Of a stretch of DNA of 64,000 nucleotides, positions 48,508-59,460 are shown piece by piece. How positions within the stretch are numbered: position 1 is the first letter of the stretch; each line of letters starts with the position of its first letter. A program made the translations under genes and the position numbers. Source of the DNA: Gorsachius magnificus (Eukaryota; Chordata; Aves; Pelecaniformes; Ardeidae); the NCBI GenBank assembly GCA_034008185.1, contig CM067082.1:155069895-155133894 (forward strand). The letters are read 5' to 3'. Below the pieces are notes generated by a model. That model had not been told where the DNA came from and ran no database searches. It saw only the letters and a list, made by a program, of their open reading frames with translations.

Positions 48508-49332
48508 TCAGAGAATCAAGAATAATTTTTGTTGGAAGGGACCTTAAAGATCATCTAGTTCCAACATTCCTGCCACGGGCAGGGACACCTTCCACATGAC
48601 CAGGTTACTCAAACCCCCATCCAATCTGGCCTTGAACACTTCCAGGGATGGGGCATCCACAGATTCTCTGGGCAACATGTTCCAGTGCCTCACCACCCTC
48701 AGAGTGAACAATTTCCTTCTTATATCTAATCTAAATCTACCCTCTTTCAGTTTAAGCCATTACCCCTTGTCCTATTACTACATGTCCTTGTAGAAGGTCC
48801 CTCTCCGGCTTTCTTGTAGGCTCCCTTCAAGTACTGGAAGGCTGTGATAAGGTGTTCCCAGAGGCTTCACTTCTCCAGGCTGAACGACCCCAACTCTCTC
48901 AGCCTGTCTTCATAGGAGAAGTGCTCCAGACCTCTGATCACCTTTGTGGCCTTCCTCTAGACTCACTCAAACAGGTCTATGTCCTTCTCATGGTGGGGGC
49001 CCCAGAGCTGAATGCAGTACTCCAGGTGGGGTCTCATGAGATCAGAGTAGAGGGACGGAATCACCTCCTTTGACCTGCTGCTCACACTTCTCTTGGTGCA
49101 GCCCAAGACACAGTTGGCTTTCCAGGATGCAAGCATACATTACTGGGTCATGCTGAGCTTCTCATCAACCAAAACCCTTAAGCCCTTCTCCTCAGGGCTG
49201 CTTTCCATCCATTCCCTGCCCAGTCTGTATGTATGCTTTGGATTGCCCCAACCCATGTGCAGGAACTTGCACTTGGCCTTGTTGAAGGTTCATGAAATTC
49301 ACATAGGCCCACCTCTCCAGCTTGTCAAAGGA
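48508..49332 (-). mobile_element. CR1 LINE, long 5'-truncated copy
   Basis: About 825 bp of CR1 lie in reverse complement. The order is GTTGGAAGGGACCTTAAAGATC (3' UTR), CACCACCCTCAGAGTGAAC, CTCTCTCAGCCTGTCTTCAT, ATGTCCTTCTCATGGTGGGG, CAGAGCTGAATGCAGTACTCC and CAGGAACTTGCACTTGGCC. It extends across the end of the reverse-transcriptase domain region, further 5' than most copies here. The minus strand is broken by stops and indels. Plus-strand frames in this interval (48596-48793, 48852-49073, 49093-49344) are antisense readings. Confidence 0.93.
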
Positions 49333-50034
49333 TATCAACTGTAAAAATTTTAGCACTAAATCCTGCTTCCTTCAAAGTCAAGGTCAAACTTCCTGTTGAT
49401 CAGGCCAAGAATGAACTATAAAAAACTCTGGCTATTTATAAAGAATAAATATATAATAATTTCAGAGGAGTTTTGATGGGAGATGAGGGAGTTGTGTAGG
49501 AGTATATCTTTTAATTAAAGACAGTAACGATCCCTACTGTATCAATCGCTTTTGCTAGAAAATGTTCTGCTGCCAGCACAGACTTTCACCTATTTTAGTG
49601 TAGGCTAAAAATAACACTGTAAAACAATATTCATTATTTCTCTGATCCATGGAGTTTGAAGTTGTCAAACATTTGTTTTCTATATATTAAACATCTGAAG
49701 TTGCTGTGAACTCTGGAGGGCGAGATACTATTTTATTTTGAGGTTGCTGCAGCCTTTTATAAGAGCAGACACGCACATGTACATGCTGTTTTGGTTTTTT
49801 TTACATTCCCCCCTTCAACCTGAAATACCTCATTTAAAACTTAAAATGCATCATCCTCTGTTGCACTTTATCAGATCAAGGACATTCAGAGGCACGGTTT
49901 TACTCGGAGAGTCATCACCCACAACTCTTGCTCACGCATTTTTGTGGCTACACTGCAAATAAAGGTCATGATTCAAGTGAGTTTACCATATAATGTATGA
50001 AGAGATAATACAGAGAATGTGGGCACTATCTCTT
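49333..50034. other. Noncoding sequence, no gene seen
   Basis: This is AT-rich unique sequence. A plus-strand frame at 49738-49962 has no domain. No mobile element is recognised. Confidence 0.55.
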
Positions 50035-50190
50035 TTATCATCATAAATAATATCTAGGTATTCAGCACCTTTTTTAACTCTGTGATGGATTTTTTTCCCA
50101 GTTTTAATCAGGTCCTCACACTATCCTGAGAAATCAATATACCACTCCCCATTTTACATATGGGTAAAGTGAGGCAGAGCCAGATCAGAC
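50035..50190 (-). mobile_element. MIR SINE remnant
   Basis: TTTTAATCAGGTCCTCACACTATCCTGAG followed by CCCCATTTTACATATGGGTAAAGTGAGGCAGAGCCAG closely parallels the reverse-complement MIR core (aatcctcacaacaaccctatgagg, ccccattttacagatgaggaaactgaggcacagag). This is the clearest ancient SINE in the window. MIR predates the bird-mammal split, so its survival is expected only in diverged form, as seen. Confidence 0.7.
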
Positions 50191-53100
50191 AATTTGTCTT
50201 TCTTTGTGGAGGCACTGCCTAAAGCTGAGGAATTCAAAAATGGTTCATATCTCTTGGGTTTGCATACATTCCCCAGATGCATCCTTTCTTCCAATTTGGG
50301 GCCTGATGCTCACCATCCTTGCCTCCCGTCCCACTCCTTTCTCATAGGAGGGTAAAATAGATACAAAGACCAGCAGAAAATCATGGGATGCAAGAATCAT
50401 GGTCACAGAAGAGCAGATACAGTTCCTTGAGGTTTTCCCTTCTTATTTCACACTTCCATCACTATATCACTTGTCTTTCATAGTAGGCATTTAGTAACTG
50501 GTGCATAGAGAAGACTGAATTTGTGGTAGCACAATTTTGATTCCTATCTGAGATCTGAATAGTACAAAATTTGCCAGTTTTATACACAGTTTGCCACTTA
50601 AAGTGCCGCATAACTGCACAGAAACAGGAGTTACTTTAGATTTGTAGAGTTTAAGGGGGTCAGGAACTGATAAGAAATCTGGCAAGGTAAATCTAGCTAT
50701 TCTCTTCTGTGCATAAGAACTGAGAGTTCGCCTACAGCAATTTCCTGTTCTGATAGGGATCAGGAAAAGATGCATAATACATGAAGTAGGGCAGCTTTGA
50801 TCAAAATACATTAAGAGGGGCACCAACAAGGTGTTTTCTCTTCTACATTTATTTGCTTCAACTCCTGTGGAAGGAAAGCTTTCCTCTTTCTCTTCTCTGC
50901 ACCTTTGTCAGCACATGCACAGATGCTAATGTACAGATTGGTGCCGGGTGATGCATTTCAAATTGCTAAAGATAGTAGACATGAATGTAAAACATATTCT
51001 GGTATTTTCAAGAAAATATTGAGGGGGGTGTTCTGCTGGTGATTACTAATGAGACCTTAAAAAAGTGAGTCTGTTTCAGTATCAGCTGCTATTTTGATTT
51101 CAGTGGTGCCAGGTAGGCCTGGTATAATAATATAAATCTAGTTTAGCCTGGATTCTACAGGAGAAGAAACCAGGCTGGGTTTAATACCAAAAGGCTTACT
51201 GGTGTAACAGGCTGTAAGTGCAAAATGGCATATGAGTCTGAACCATCTCTATTGTCTCATGGTGGTCAAAACTATGGAGAAGCATGCATGTGATTAACAA
51301 ATAAGCAGCATTTCCAGATGGCAAGCACTAGCTTTCGGCCCCAGTCTCACAGAAATGAACTTATCTGAGGGGTTCTTTATTAGGGAAGGCAAGGAAACTT
51401 GCATCCAGAGATTGTATCACTCTCCTTTTTACCACTTCCCCTCCCATTATCTCTACCCAGTTAAGTGTAGTGATGTCCTACATGTTGGGGGATAGACAGG
51501 TTACTCATTTTGATCTAAATATTAGAACTTTAGCACCCACAAAGCACCATCCTAGGAATGCCTGATACAAATTACTATCTTGATTTACATCTTTTATATT
51601 CCTGACTTGGCTTCAAGCCATAAACATAGACTGATTTAGGTTTAATGGGACCTCTGACAATAATTTGATCTAGTACCACACTGAGAAACACAGTCAAGCC
51701 CCTGCGCAGTTCCTTGCAGGGCTCAGGGTGAAGGCTTCCTGCAAAAAGTAGGAGAAAACAGCAATAATAAGCTAACCTACTAGAGAAAGGTAGAATCAAG
51801 CCTGAAATGTGAAAAATATGTCCTTGTCTGCAGCACAGAGAGGTATGCACACTCACACATGAAATGTGTGACATTGGAATGACATTGCCTCCAGACATGG
51901 GTGAACACCCACAGATATAGCATTTCATGGTCACAACTGAAGGCCATTGAATGGGAATACACAGAAACTGTCAAAGAAGAGAACTAGTCTGAAACAGTGG
52001 CAGGTGAAGGATCTGTCACTCAATCTACCTTGAGTTTCTTAAGCCATCTGTCTGTCCAAATCCTTCCCAGTAGGATACGCTCTTGCACAGTTTCCCAGGT
52101 CAAAATAGCTTTGCTTCTGCTCTCTTGGAGCAGAATATTTTCCATAGAGTTCCTTTGGTTTCAATGGGGTCACTCAAGGAGTAAGTTGTCATGCAGTTTG
52201 CCAAAGGTGTCAAATGCTGGCTCAGACTTTACAAAGAAAACACCTGAAAACAAGAAGAACTATTATTTGGCAGTCTCCATCCCAGTCTTGTGCAATACCT
52301 TCTGCTTTTATGCAACATTGGTCCATTATGTGTTGTTAGGAACAGTGCTCTACTTTTCTTGAATGAAGTGAGAGAAGATATGAAAGTTCATGCTGAAGGT
52401 GAAACTCATTGGAGCATGAAGAATAAAAAAAAAGAGGTGTGTCTCTGCACTTTGAAAAGCAAAATGGCTTAAGCACACACACGCTTATACAGACTGAACC
52501 GCTCTGATCAAAAAACTACCCTAGAAACATAATAGCTCCTTCTGCTCAATGCACCGATGAGGCTTGCAATTTCTTATAAGGTTAAGTCACTTTTTAAATT
52601 ATGAAGGCAGTGGGAGGAGAAGTCAGTGCACCAGCACTTCACGTCCCTCCTTAGATTTCAACTCAGTGATGATCCATTCAATTTGCAGACTGGAACAATT
52701 TTCTTCAAAGATTAAAAGAGCTTGAAGCAAATGGTAGCATCAAAAGTGAGTCTGGTGTTATGTAAAATGGGCTGGATCAGGATGCTATTAAGACTCAGGT
52801 AATTCTGAGAAACAGAAAAGTGATAAACTAGTTGCTGTGAGGAGGATCAATGATAATGTCTTTACTTTCATACATATTCTCTCTGATTTCTAGCAGACCA
52901 CTTAGTTCCAGTCCCTGAAAGGTGTGTAAGCACTTGGTTCCCATTGGAGTACATTAAAGCCAAGAGGAATTAGATGCAGAAATGAACTTGAAGACCTGGG
53001 TCTTTTCTGCCCCTGAATGGAAGGATGATAAGTCCCAGCCCCACTGAGACATGCTAAAGACTGTGATACTCTGGGGTCTTGCGGGGAACCAGGTTTTGCA

Positions 53101-53459
53101 GAATACAAGGTCAATGGGCAGATGATATACAGAAAGTTCAAGGAATAAAAGGATGCCCATCAGGATATGTGGGTGATCACTATTTTCTATTTCAAGATTT
53201 TGCCTGGAGTCAACAGTGAGGGTTCACCCTTTTCCAAGGAGGTTGGCTTCCTCTTTAGATAAGTCACAATTGTTTAAAAGCACCCTTATTTGCACAAAAG
53301 TCCTTATATAGCACTCATTTTTATAGAAACAGCACCGTCAGACTACTATCTACGAAACTAACATAGAGATGGGGTAAATCAGAAACAGAGCTGTTGCAAG
53401 AGAGAAGTCAGGCTTTGAGGAAACAGATGCAGGTTGCCAAGGAAAATTAGGTCAGTATT
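50191..53459. other. Noncoding sequence, no gene seen
   Basis: Open frames at 50491-50829 (-), 51575-51934 (-) and 51997-52362 (+) are 110-120 codons. They show no domain, lack splice context and are low in conserved character. No mobile element is recognised. Confidence 0.5.
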
Positions 53460-53575
53460 ATTCACATATATGTATGTCTGTATCTGTGCCCATGTCTGTA
53501 CATACCCGTACATACGCGTATAAATTTTGCATATATGTGTCTATGTGTTTATGAATGCAGTTATAGATATATAAA
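53460..53575. repeat. Degenerate TATG/TGTA-rich simple repeat
   Basis: Imperfect ATATGTATGTCTGTATCTGTG-like units alternate purine and pyrimidine, with a GTACATAC doublet and a CGCGTA. It is a worn microsatellite of the (TATG)n type. Confidence 0.7.
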
Positions 53576-53681
53576 CCACATTGCTGCTAAATTATAGTTT
53601 TTCTTACAGATGACTTTTGGGTAATACACACTTAACATATTGTAATACTACCATTAAGAATTGTATGAATGTCAGTATTTA

Positions 53682-54076
53682 GAATCATAAAATAATTAAT
53701 GGGAAGTGACCTCTGTAAGTCTCTAGTCCAGCCACCCGCTCAAGATAGTATTGACTACAGGGTCAGGTCAGGCTGCTCGGGGTTTAATTCAGTCCAGTCC
53801 TGAAAACCTGCAAGGCTGGAGACTGCAGAACATCTCTGGGCAACCTGCTCCCCTTCTTGACTATCCTCATGGGGGAATAGTTTCTTCCTATATCCTGTTG
53901 GAACTTCTCCTGTTTTAAAGTATGCATTTTTGAATGCATTTTGTCCTCTTGAATTTCAGGAGGTTCCTGTCAATCAATTCCTCTAGCCTGTCTATATCCT
54001 TTTGAAGGAGAGCCTTGCCCTTAAGCATCTTGACTGCACCCCCTCAATTTGCCATCATCCACAAACTTGATTTCAG
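53682..54076 (-). mobile_element. CR1 LINE, old diverged copy
   Basis: Reverse-complement CR1: AGAATCATAAAATAATTAATGGG (worn tail and 3' end), CTCTAGTCCAGCCACCCGCTC, CATCTCTGGGCAACCTGCTCC, then CAATTCCTCTAGCCTGTCTATATCC and CCATCATCCACAAACTTGAT. Divergence from the other copies is high, suggesting an older subfamily. It has no usable open frame. Confidence 0.82.
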
Positions 54077-54924
54077 GAACTCAGTCTTAAAAGTAAGCAA
54101 TGTCTATAGCAGGCCTGGGTCATGTAACCTGCATAAACACAGCCTTGCATAATCCTTTCATTCTACAGATTTTCTTCAGAGGAATTGGTTAAATTCTAAA
54201 AACAGTGGAATATGTTCATGTTTTTGCTTCAGGCAAGTCTACATTTGCAACATCCTATTTCTCTGAAGTTTAGAGAATCTTGTTGGTTTGGGGTTTTGTT
54301 TTTTAGTTTTGGGTTGGGTGTTTTTTTTGCTTTTGTGTTATTTTTGAGTAGGGCTCACCCCACTCCCCACCCCAAATTTTCTTAATAAAAATTATTGGTA
54401 TATGCTGCTACTGGCTATAGACTCTTGATAAATTAAACCCCTGAAATGCCCACAAGAGAGTAGAGGGAAGAACATTTCAGGTATTTTACCTTTTGATGCC
54501 ATTTGCCTGGGTAAAGATGAGACATATTTTCAGGAATATGGGTGTTACAGAGACACTCAACATGGCTCAGAGTCAAACGGAGTTGTAGTGGACACAAAAT
54601 TATAGATGTCACTTCTCTCCAACATATTTTTGCCTGCAAATAAAAACATGCTGTTTTCCTGAGGGGGGAAAAAAAACAAAAAAATACCAAAAAGGAAAAA
54701 AAAAAAGAAGAAAAAAAGAAGAAAGTACAAGGCCTCTTGGAGGCAATTCAACCTCTGACAACACCTTGTCTTGAATATTTAGTTGTGTCAATGAGGGCAC
54801 AGTTTTAAGGTGTTATGCAGGTACATTGCTATGAGAGTGATTAATCTAACAGTGTTTTAAAATTTCAGCAGTAAATCTAAGTGAGCTTTCTATATTTCCT
54901 TTTAATCCTTGAAGAGAAAGGACC
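54077..54924. other. Noncoding sequence; A-rich tract
   Basis: This includes a G/T-rich stretch at 54280-54345 and an A-rich run at 54665-54722. The run generates false Phe-rich minus-strand frames (54433-54800). No gene is recognised. Confidence 0.55.
54665..54722. repeat. A-rich low-complexity run
   Basis: An A-run interrupted by C, G and T singles passes to AAGAAG units. It is not attached to a LINE end that I can see. Confidence 0.8.
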
Positions 54925-55085
54925 ATGCAGAAGGATGGGCCGGGGGCCAACAGATTGGTAAGCAGCTCGGCAGAAAAGTCTTTCAGAGTCCTGGTGGATG
55001 ATGGACATGAGGCTGCAATGTGCCCATGTGACAGGAAAAGGCCAACAGCATCTTGGGCTGTACCAGGAGAACAGAACAGGATTCT
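54925..55085 (+). mobile_element. Strongly decayed CR1 reverse-transcriptase region
   Basis: AGTCCTGGTGGATGATGGACATGAG, then GCAATGTGCCCATGTG, AAGGCCAACAGCATCTTGGGC and TGTACCAGGAGAA parallel the CR1 segment at 58405-58500 (GTGCTGGTGGATGAAAAGC, GGCTGCATCAGGAGAA). The corresponding peptide landmark VLVDDGHE recalls LVDEKLD. This explains the protein-like plus-strand frame at 54925-55158 and its long antisense partner at 54846-55277; neither is a host gene. Confidence 0.6.
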
Positions 55086-55158
55086 GTTTGAAATTATACT
55101 TGAACCACCACTCTGGAAAAGCCCAACTTTCCATAGACTTTCAGGTCTCTCTAGCTGA

Positions 55159-58096
55159 GTGAGATGAATCCCCCTCAATGATAACGAGAAGAATCCCCTC
55201 CAACAGGACTTATTTTCTAAATAAAGGATAAAATACAGTGGGGGGACACTAACAAACAAAATTAACAGTGAGGACATGTCCAGTTTGGAAAGCAGTGCTT
55301 ATCACGTATCAATTTTTCAAGCATTGTATGTATGTTTTTTGTCACCTGTGACTGTATTCCAACAATGAATATGAGCTTTCTTTAAAGTAAAAAATGCATC
55401 AGTAGATACTTGTTTTTATCATATTACAGCAAACATGTATGATCATCTCTCTGAGGAAAAAAGGTTCAAAATGTGTTTGGTTATTCACTTTAATATTTTC
55501 AGCCAAAAAAAGGAATCAAAGGTAAAATGAAATGACTGAGACAAGCTTAAAAAGCAACTAAGTATCTTGCAAAATTATTGAGTTTGTCCTCCAATAAGGA
55601 TAAATTCTTGACAGAGTTGACTTCTTTAGATTTCTGTTCTTATTTTGCAGAACTATACATGATTATTAAAAATTCAAGCTGTTGGGGTATTTTTGATCCC
55701 TCTCCACGCAAGTAAAGGGGAGAGAATGAAACAGAGTTCCTTTAACATAAATTTATTTTAAAATTTTACAAATTGTTCAGACTGAAGTTGATGTAGATCC
55801 ACAGATGTGACATAATCTGGACCAGAGTATGATGACTTTCTCCAGTCCTCAGCATCACCCCTGCAGACACCTTAAGTAGGGATAGGCACATGTCACCTTA
55901 TGCCCTCATTCTTCAGGGGCAGAGCCATCAGAAAAAGAATGCCAGACAGAGATATTTCAGGGAAAAAATATAAAGAAGCAGAATGAAAAATTTGTAAAGG
56001 GTTCTTAGAAAGCTCAGCAGATACCGTCTTCTTGGTCACTTATGTTCTTCAGATCAAATCAAGGTATTGTTTCCCATCCGCTGAAAGTGGATTTCACCAT
56101 TTGGTATAGGATGAAAGCCATTTACTTTCTTTCCTTTGCTCTCAACAGCTCACAACATATTCTTTCAGCATAGTAAACACAGGAGATACTAAAATAAATC
56201 AGACTGATAACCTCAACAATCCAACATAAAACTGGAAATTTAGGAAATAAAGTACTCTTCCTTGGCTGTCTGTCAACATCAACACACCATTTTTCATGCA
56301 ATATATTGGTTCATGAAGTTTTACATTCCAGAAAAAGATGAATCTTCATAAATGAAGAAAAATTGCATCTCACCTTAAAAAAAAAAGATTTAAAAAACCT
56401 CAAAACAAAAAAAAAGGCAAAAATTCCACCACTGTCCCCCCCAAAAAACCCCCAGTCCTAACCCACAACCAATATTGAAATAAGCATCCTTGCAGCAGAG
56501 GAGATACTTAGAAACTGAACCTCAAGGATTAATTTGATTTCACCTTATTTCAGTCATCTGAAAATTACATGCCTTGGCCATTTTAAATCACCTATTCTTC
56601 CTGTGTAGACAGAGAAGAGAAAGAGACACCCCTTGCAAAGATAAGGTAAAACATTTTCAGGGACAAAACACTTTCTGTTACTTTTTTAGCCATTTTAGTT
56701 ATTATTAAAAATTTCTAATCAATGACTCAGAAAATTGAGCTTCACAGGGATTTGGGCAAGTACATCAAGAGCTCTGAATCTATGATTTTCTGACTTAGTC
56801 TGAAAAATTGTGGTCTGACGTACAGATGATCTACAGGGCAGTGAGAGAAGGGAGAGCAGATGGTGGGAGGGGCATAAAGGACACTGGGATCCCTGAGCAG
56901 GGACCAGGTGGAACTTTCTGCAGATACAGACCTGAAAAAATAAATATTCGACTAATGGACAATCATCACTTTTTCCATCGAAAGGGGGTGCTGACATCCC
57001 TGGAAAGCATCCAGTAAAACACTTCATCAAAAGGGAAAATTTGAATCAAACCCAAACGTTTTGTGGAGCTACACAGACTTGACAAAAAGTGAAATGCAAG
57101 GAGAAAATGGTAAAGGCAATCGTTTTGGATCAACTGTTTCTAAAATGTCAAAATATTTACGTTTCATTTTAACTGTTACCTTTTGGCTCTTTTTTAAAAA
57201 ATATAAAGTTATATACTGTATATATTTTATACACATTGTATATTATTTTATGTCATATTAATATAAATAATGTTTTAAAAATTGCAATAATTCTGGATGA
57301 AAATGTTATGGAGTTTTTGTTGTATTTAAAACCTAAAATAGTCACCTTTTTCTTGTTCAAAATAGTATTTTGCTCATAGAAATTCCAAAGAAAAGAGGTT
57401 TCTGTTTCCACCTCGTTCTATGTAAAAACTCAGCTATGAGTTAAGAGCACTAAGACCACTTTAAAACACAGACAAAAACAGATTACACGGCATTTCATGC
57501 CATTACTGCTGGAGTAGTCTTTATTTTTAGCAGCCACAGAGACATTCCCACATCCCTAGCAAGCACTAAAAGCAGCTGTGATAGAAGACAGGCTGAAGAC
57601 ATTTTAACCTGAAAATACATGTAGCTAACTCACTGTCTTACCTGTGTTTCTCTAAGATACTCGCTTTCTTTTAGTTCCTATAAAAGAAGGAGCTTTTTGT
57701 AGAGCTGAATAAAGTGTAGAAACTTCTGTCTGGGGAAAAAAAAAAAAGCAAAAGCTTATTTTTTACTCCTGTTTTGATCTGCTCAGTTGCTTATTTTGTT
57801 GTTATTTAGGGCAAAAAGCCTGTCTGCCTTCAGTTTTGGCAAGAAGATCATCAGGTAGTCCGTGATGACCCTGGGCGACAGGCTGCATCATGCCATAGCA
57901 CAGCCAGGGGACAGCTCATGCACTCAGGCTGTCACAGATGACAAGGCAGTCATGAGGTGTTGGATGGAGGTATAAGCACTCATAAAGTGTAACACTCCAA
58001 GTAGAGAGATTTATGCTTATTTAACTCCCCGAAAGCTATTCTTTGCTTTCTTCTTAGAATTTAAATGGATTTATTAAAAAATAAAAGATACCTAGA
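55159..58096. other. Noncoding sequence, no gene seen
   Basis: This is AT-rich unique sequence with A/C-rich low complexity at 56375-56455 and an AT-rich block at 57185-57262. Frames at 56719-57030 (-) and 56808-57017 (+) are mutually antisense and lack domains. No clear mobile element was seen before 58097. Confidence 0.5.
57185..57262. repeat. AT-rich low-complexity block
   Basis: TATATACTGTATATATTTTATAC and neighbouring TATA-rich phrases make an easily unwound tract. I see no unit structure. Confidence 0.7.
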
Positions 58097-58992
58097 ATGT
58101 GTGTCCCTCAGGGGTCCGTACTGGGACCGGTGCTGTTTAACGTTTTCATCAATGACTTAGACAGCGAGATCGAATGCACCCTCAGCAAGTTTGCGGATGA
58201 CACCAAACTGAGTGGTGCGGTTGACACACCAGAAGGACGGGATGTCATCCAGAGAGACCTGGACAGGCTGGAGAGGTGGGCCTGTGTGAACCTCATGAGG
58301 TTCAACAAGGCCAAGTGCAAGGTCCTGCACCTGGGTCGGGGTAATCCCCAGTATCAGTACAGGCTGGGGGAAGAAAGGATCGAGAGCAGCCCTGCCGAGA
58401 GGGACTTGGGCGTGCTGGTGGATGAAAAGCTGGACTTGAGCCGGCCATGGGCGCTGGCAGCCCAGAAGCCAACTCTACCCTGGGCTGCATCAGGAGAAGC
58501 GTGGCCAGCAGGTCGAGGGAGGTGATTCTGCCCCTCTACTCTGCTCTGGTGAGACCTCACCTGGAGTACTGCGTCCAGCTCTGGAGCCCTCAGCACAAGA
58601 AGGACATGGAACTGTTGGAGCGGGTCCAGAGGAGGGCTACTAAAATGATCCGAGGGCTGGAGCACCTCTCTTATGAGGCCAGGCTGAGAGAGTTGGGCTT
58701 GTTCAGCCTGGAGAAGAGAAGGCTGCGGGGAGACCTGATTACGGCCTTTCAGTATCTAAAGGGGGCCTATAGGAAAGATGGGGAAAATCTTTTTAGCAGG
58801 GCCAGCTGTGACAGGACAAGGGGTAATGGTTTTAAACTGAAGCAGGGTAGGTTTAGACTGGATCTAAGGAGGAAATTCTTTACAACAAGGGTGGTGAAAC
58901 ACTGGAACGGGTTGCCCAGAGAGGTGGTGGAGGCCCCATCCCTGGGAACATTCAAGACCAGGTTGGATGGGGCTCTGAGCAACCTGATCTAG
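58097..58992 (+). pseudogene. CR1 ORF2 reverse-transcriptase fragment, frameshifted
   Basis: The first frame starts at the end of the reverse-transcriptase palm, with [18 protein letters not shown], and keeps the catalytic FADD box at 58190-58201 (residues 32-35). It continues with [16 protein letters not shown] and [10 protein letters not shown]. Near 58465-58470 the reading shifts, and the remainder ([53 protein letters not shown]) is in the next frame to a stop at about 58990. A one-base loss there is the simplest explanation. The upstream finger motifs, endonuclease and ORF1 are missing, so this cannot mobilise itself. The long sense frame with few stops suggests fairly recent insertion. 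Confidence 0.9.
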
Positions 58993-59093
58993 TTAGCGGT
59001 GTCCCTGCTCCCTGCAGGGGGGTTGGACTAGATGACCTCTAGGGGTCCCTTCCAACCCAAAACATTCTATGATTCTATGATTCTATGATTCTT
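58097..59093 (+). mobile_element. CR1 LINE, longest and best-preserved copy
   Basis: About 1 kb of CR1 begins inside the reverse-transcriptase domain (CCTCAGGGGTCCGTACTGGGA). It runs through the ORF2 end, the short 3' UTR (GCAGGGGGGTTGGACTAGATG) and the tail TTCTATGATTCTATGATTC at about 59065-59093. It is the same subfamily as 21181-21700 and the split copy at 27296. Being 5'-truncated, it has no promoter, ORF1 or endonuclease. Confidence 0.95.
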
Positions 59094-59211
59094 CTGGTTT
59101 TATTTCAACACCTACCTTTCCCTTTCCCTTCGTACCACCTATCATTTTGGCAGTTGAAACTCTTGCTTATTTAATATGAATTTTTAAATAGTTTCTATTC
59201 CAGAATGCAGC

Positions 59212-59247
<36 letters not shown>
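59212..59247. repeat. (AAT)n microsatellite
   Basis: About twelve uninterrupted AAT trinucleotides lie between two CR1 copies. Pure units make length variation between individuals likely. Confidence 0.95.
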
Positions 59248-59292
59248 CCAGTTCTACCTGTACTTTTTCAACAGCTGATGAAGAACAAAAAC

Positions 59293-59460
59293 CACTGGAA
59301 TGGGTTGCCCAGAGAGGGGGTGGAGGCCCCATCCCTGGGAACATTCCAGGCCAGGTTGGACAGGGCTCTGAACAACCTGATCTGGTTAAAGGTGTCCCTG
59401 CTCCTGGGATAGATGACCTCTAAAAGTTCCTTCCAACCCAAAACATTCTATGATTCTATG
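59293..59460 (+). mobile_element. CR1 LINE 3' end, second copy in tandem
   Basis: It starts at CACTGGAATGGGTTGCCCAG, equivalent to about 58900 in the upstream copy, and runs to TTCTATGATTCTATG. A short deletion removes the GCAGGGGGGTTGGAC phrase (CCCTGCTCCTGGGATAGATG here). It has the same orientation and subfamily as 58097-59093. Confidence 0.92.

Noticed and set aside
48596..49344. Series of plus-strand frames
   Set aside because: They are antisense readings of the minus-strand CR1 at 48508-49332.
51575..51934. 119-codon minus-strand open frame, Cys-rich start
   Set aside because: The cysteines show no regular zinc-finger or disulfide spacing, and there is no signal of conservation or splicing.
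54557..54800. Phe-rich minus-strand frames resembling a membrane segment
   Set aside because: They are the translation of an A-rich run and not a transmembrane protein.
58302..58665. Minus-strand frames of 62 and 103 codons
   Set aside because: They are antisense to the CR1 reverse-transcriptase fragment.
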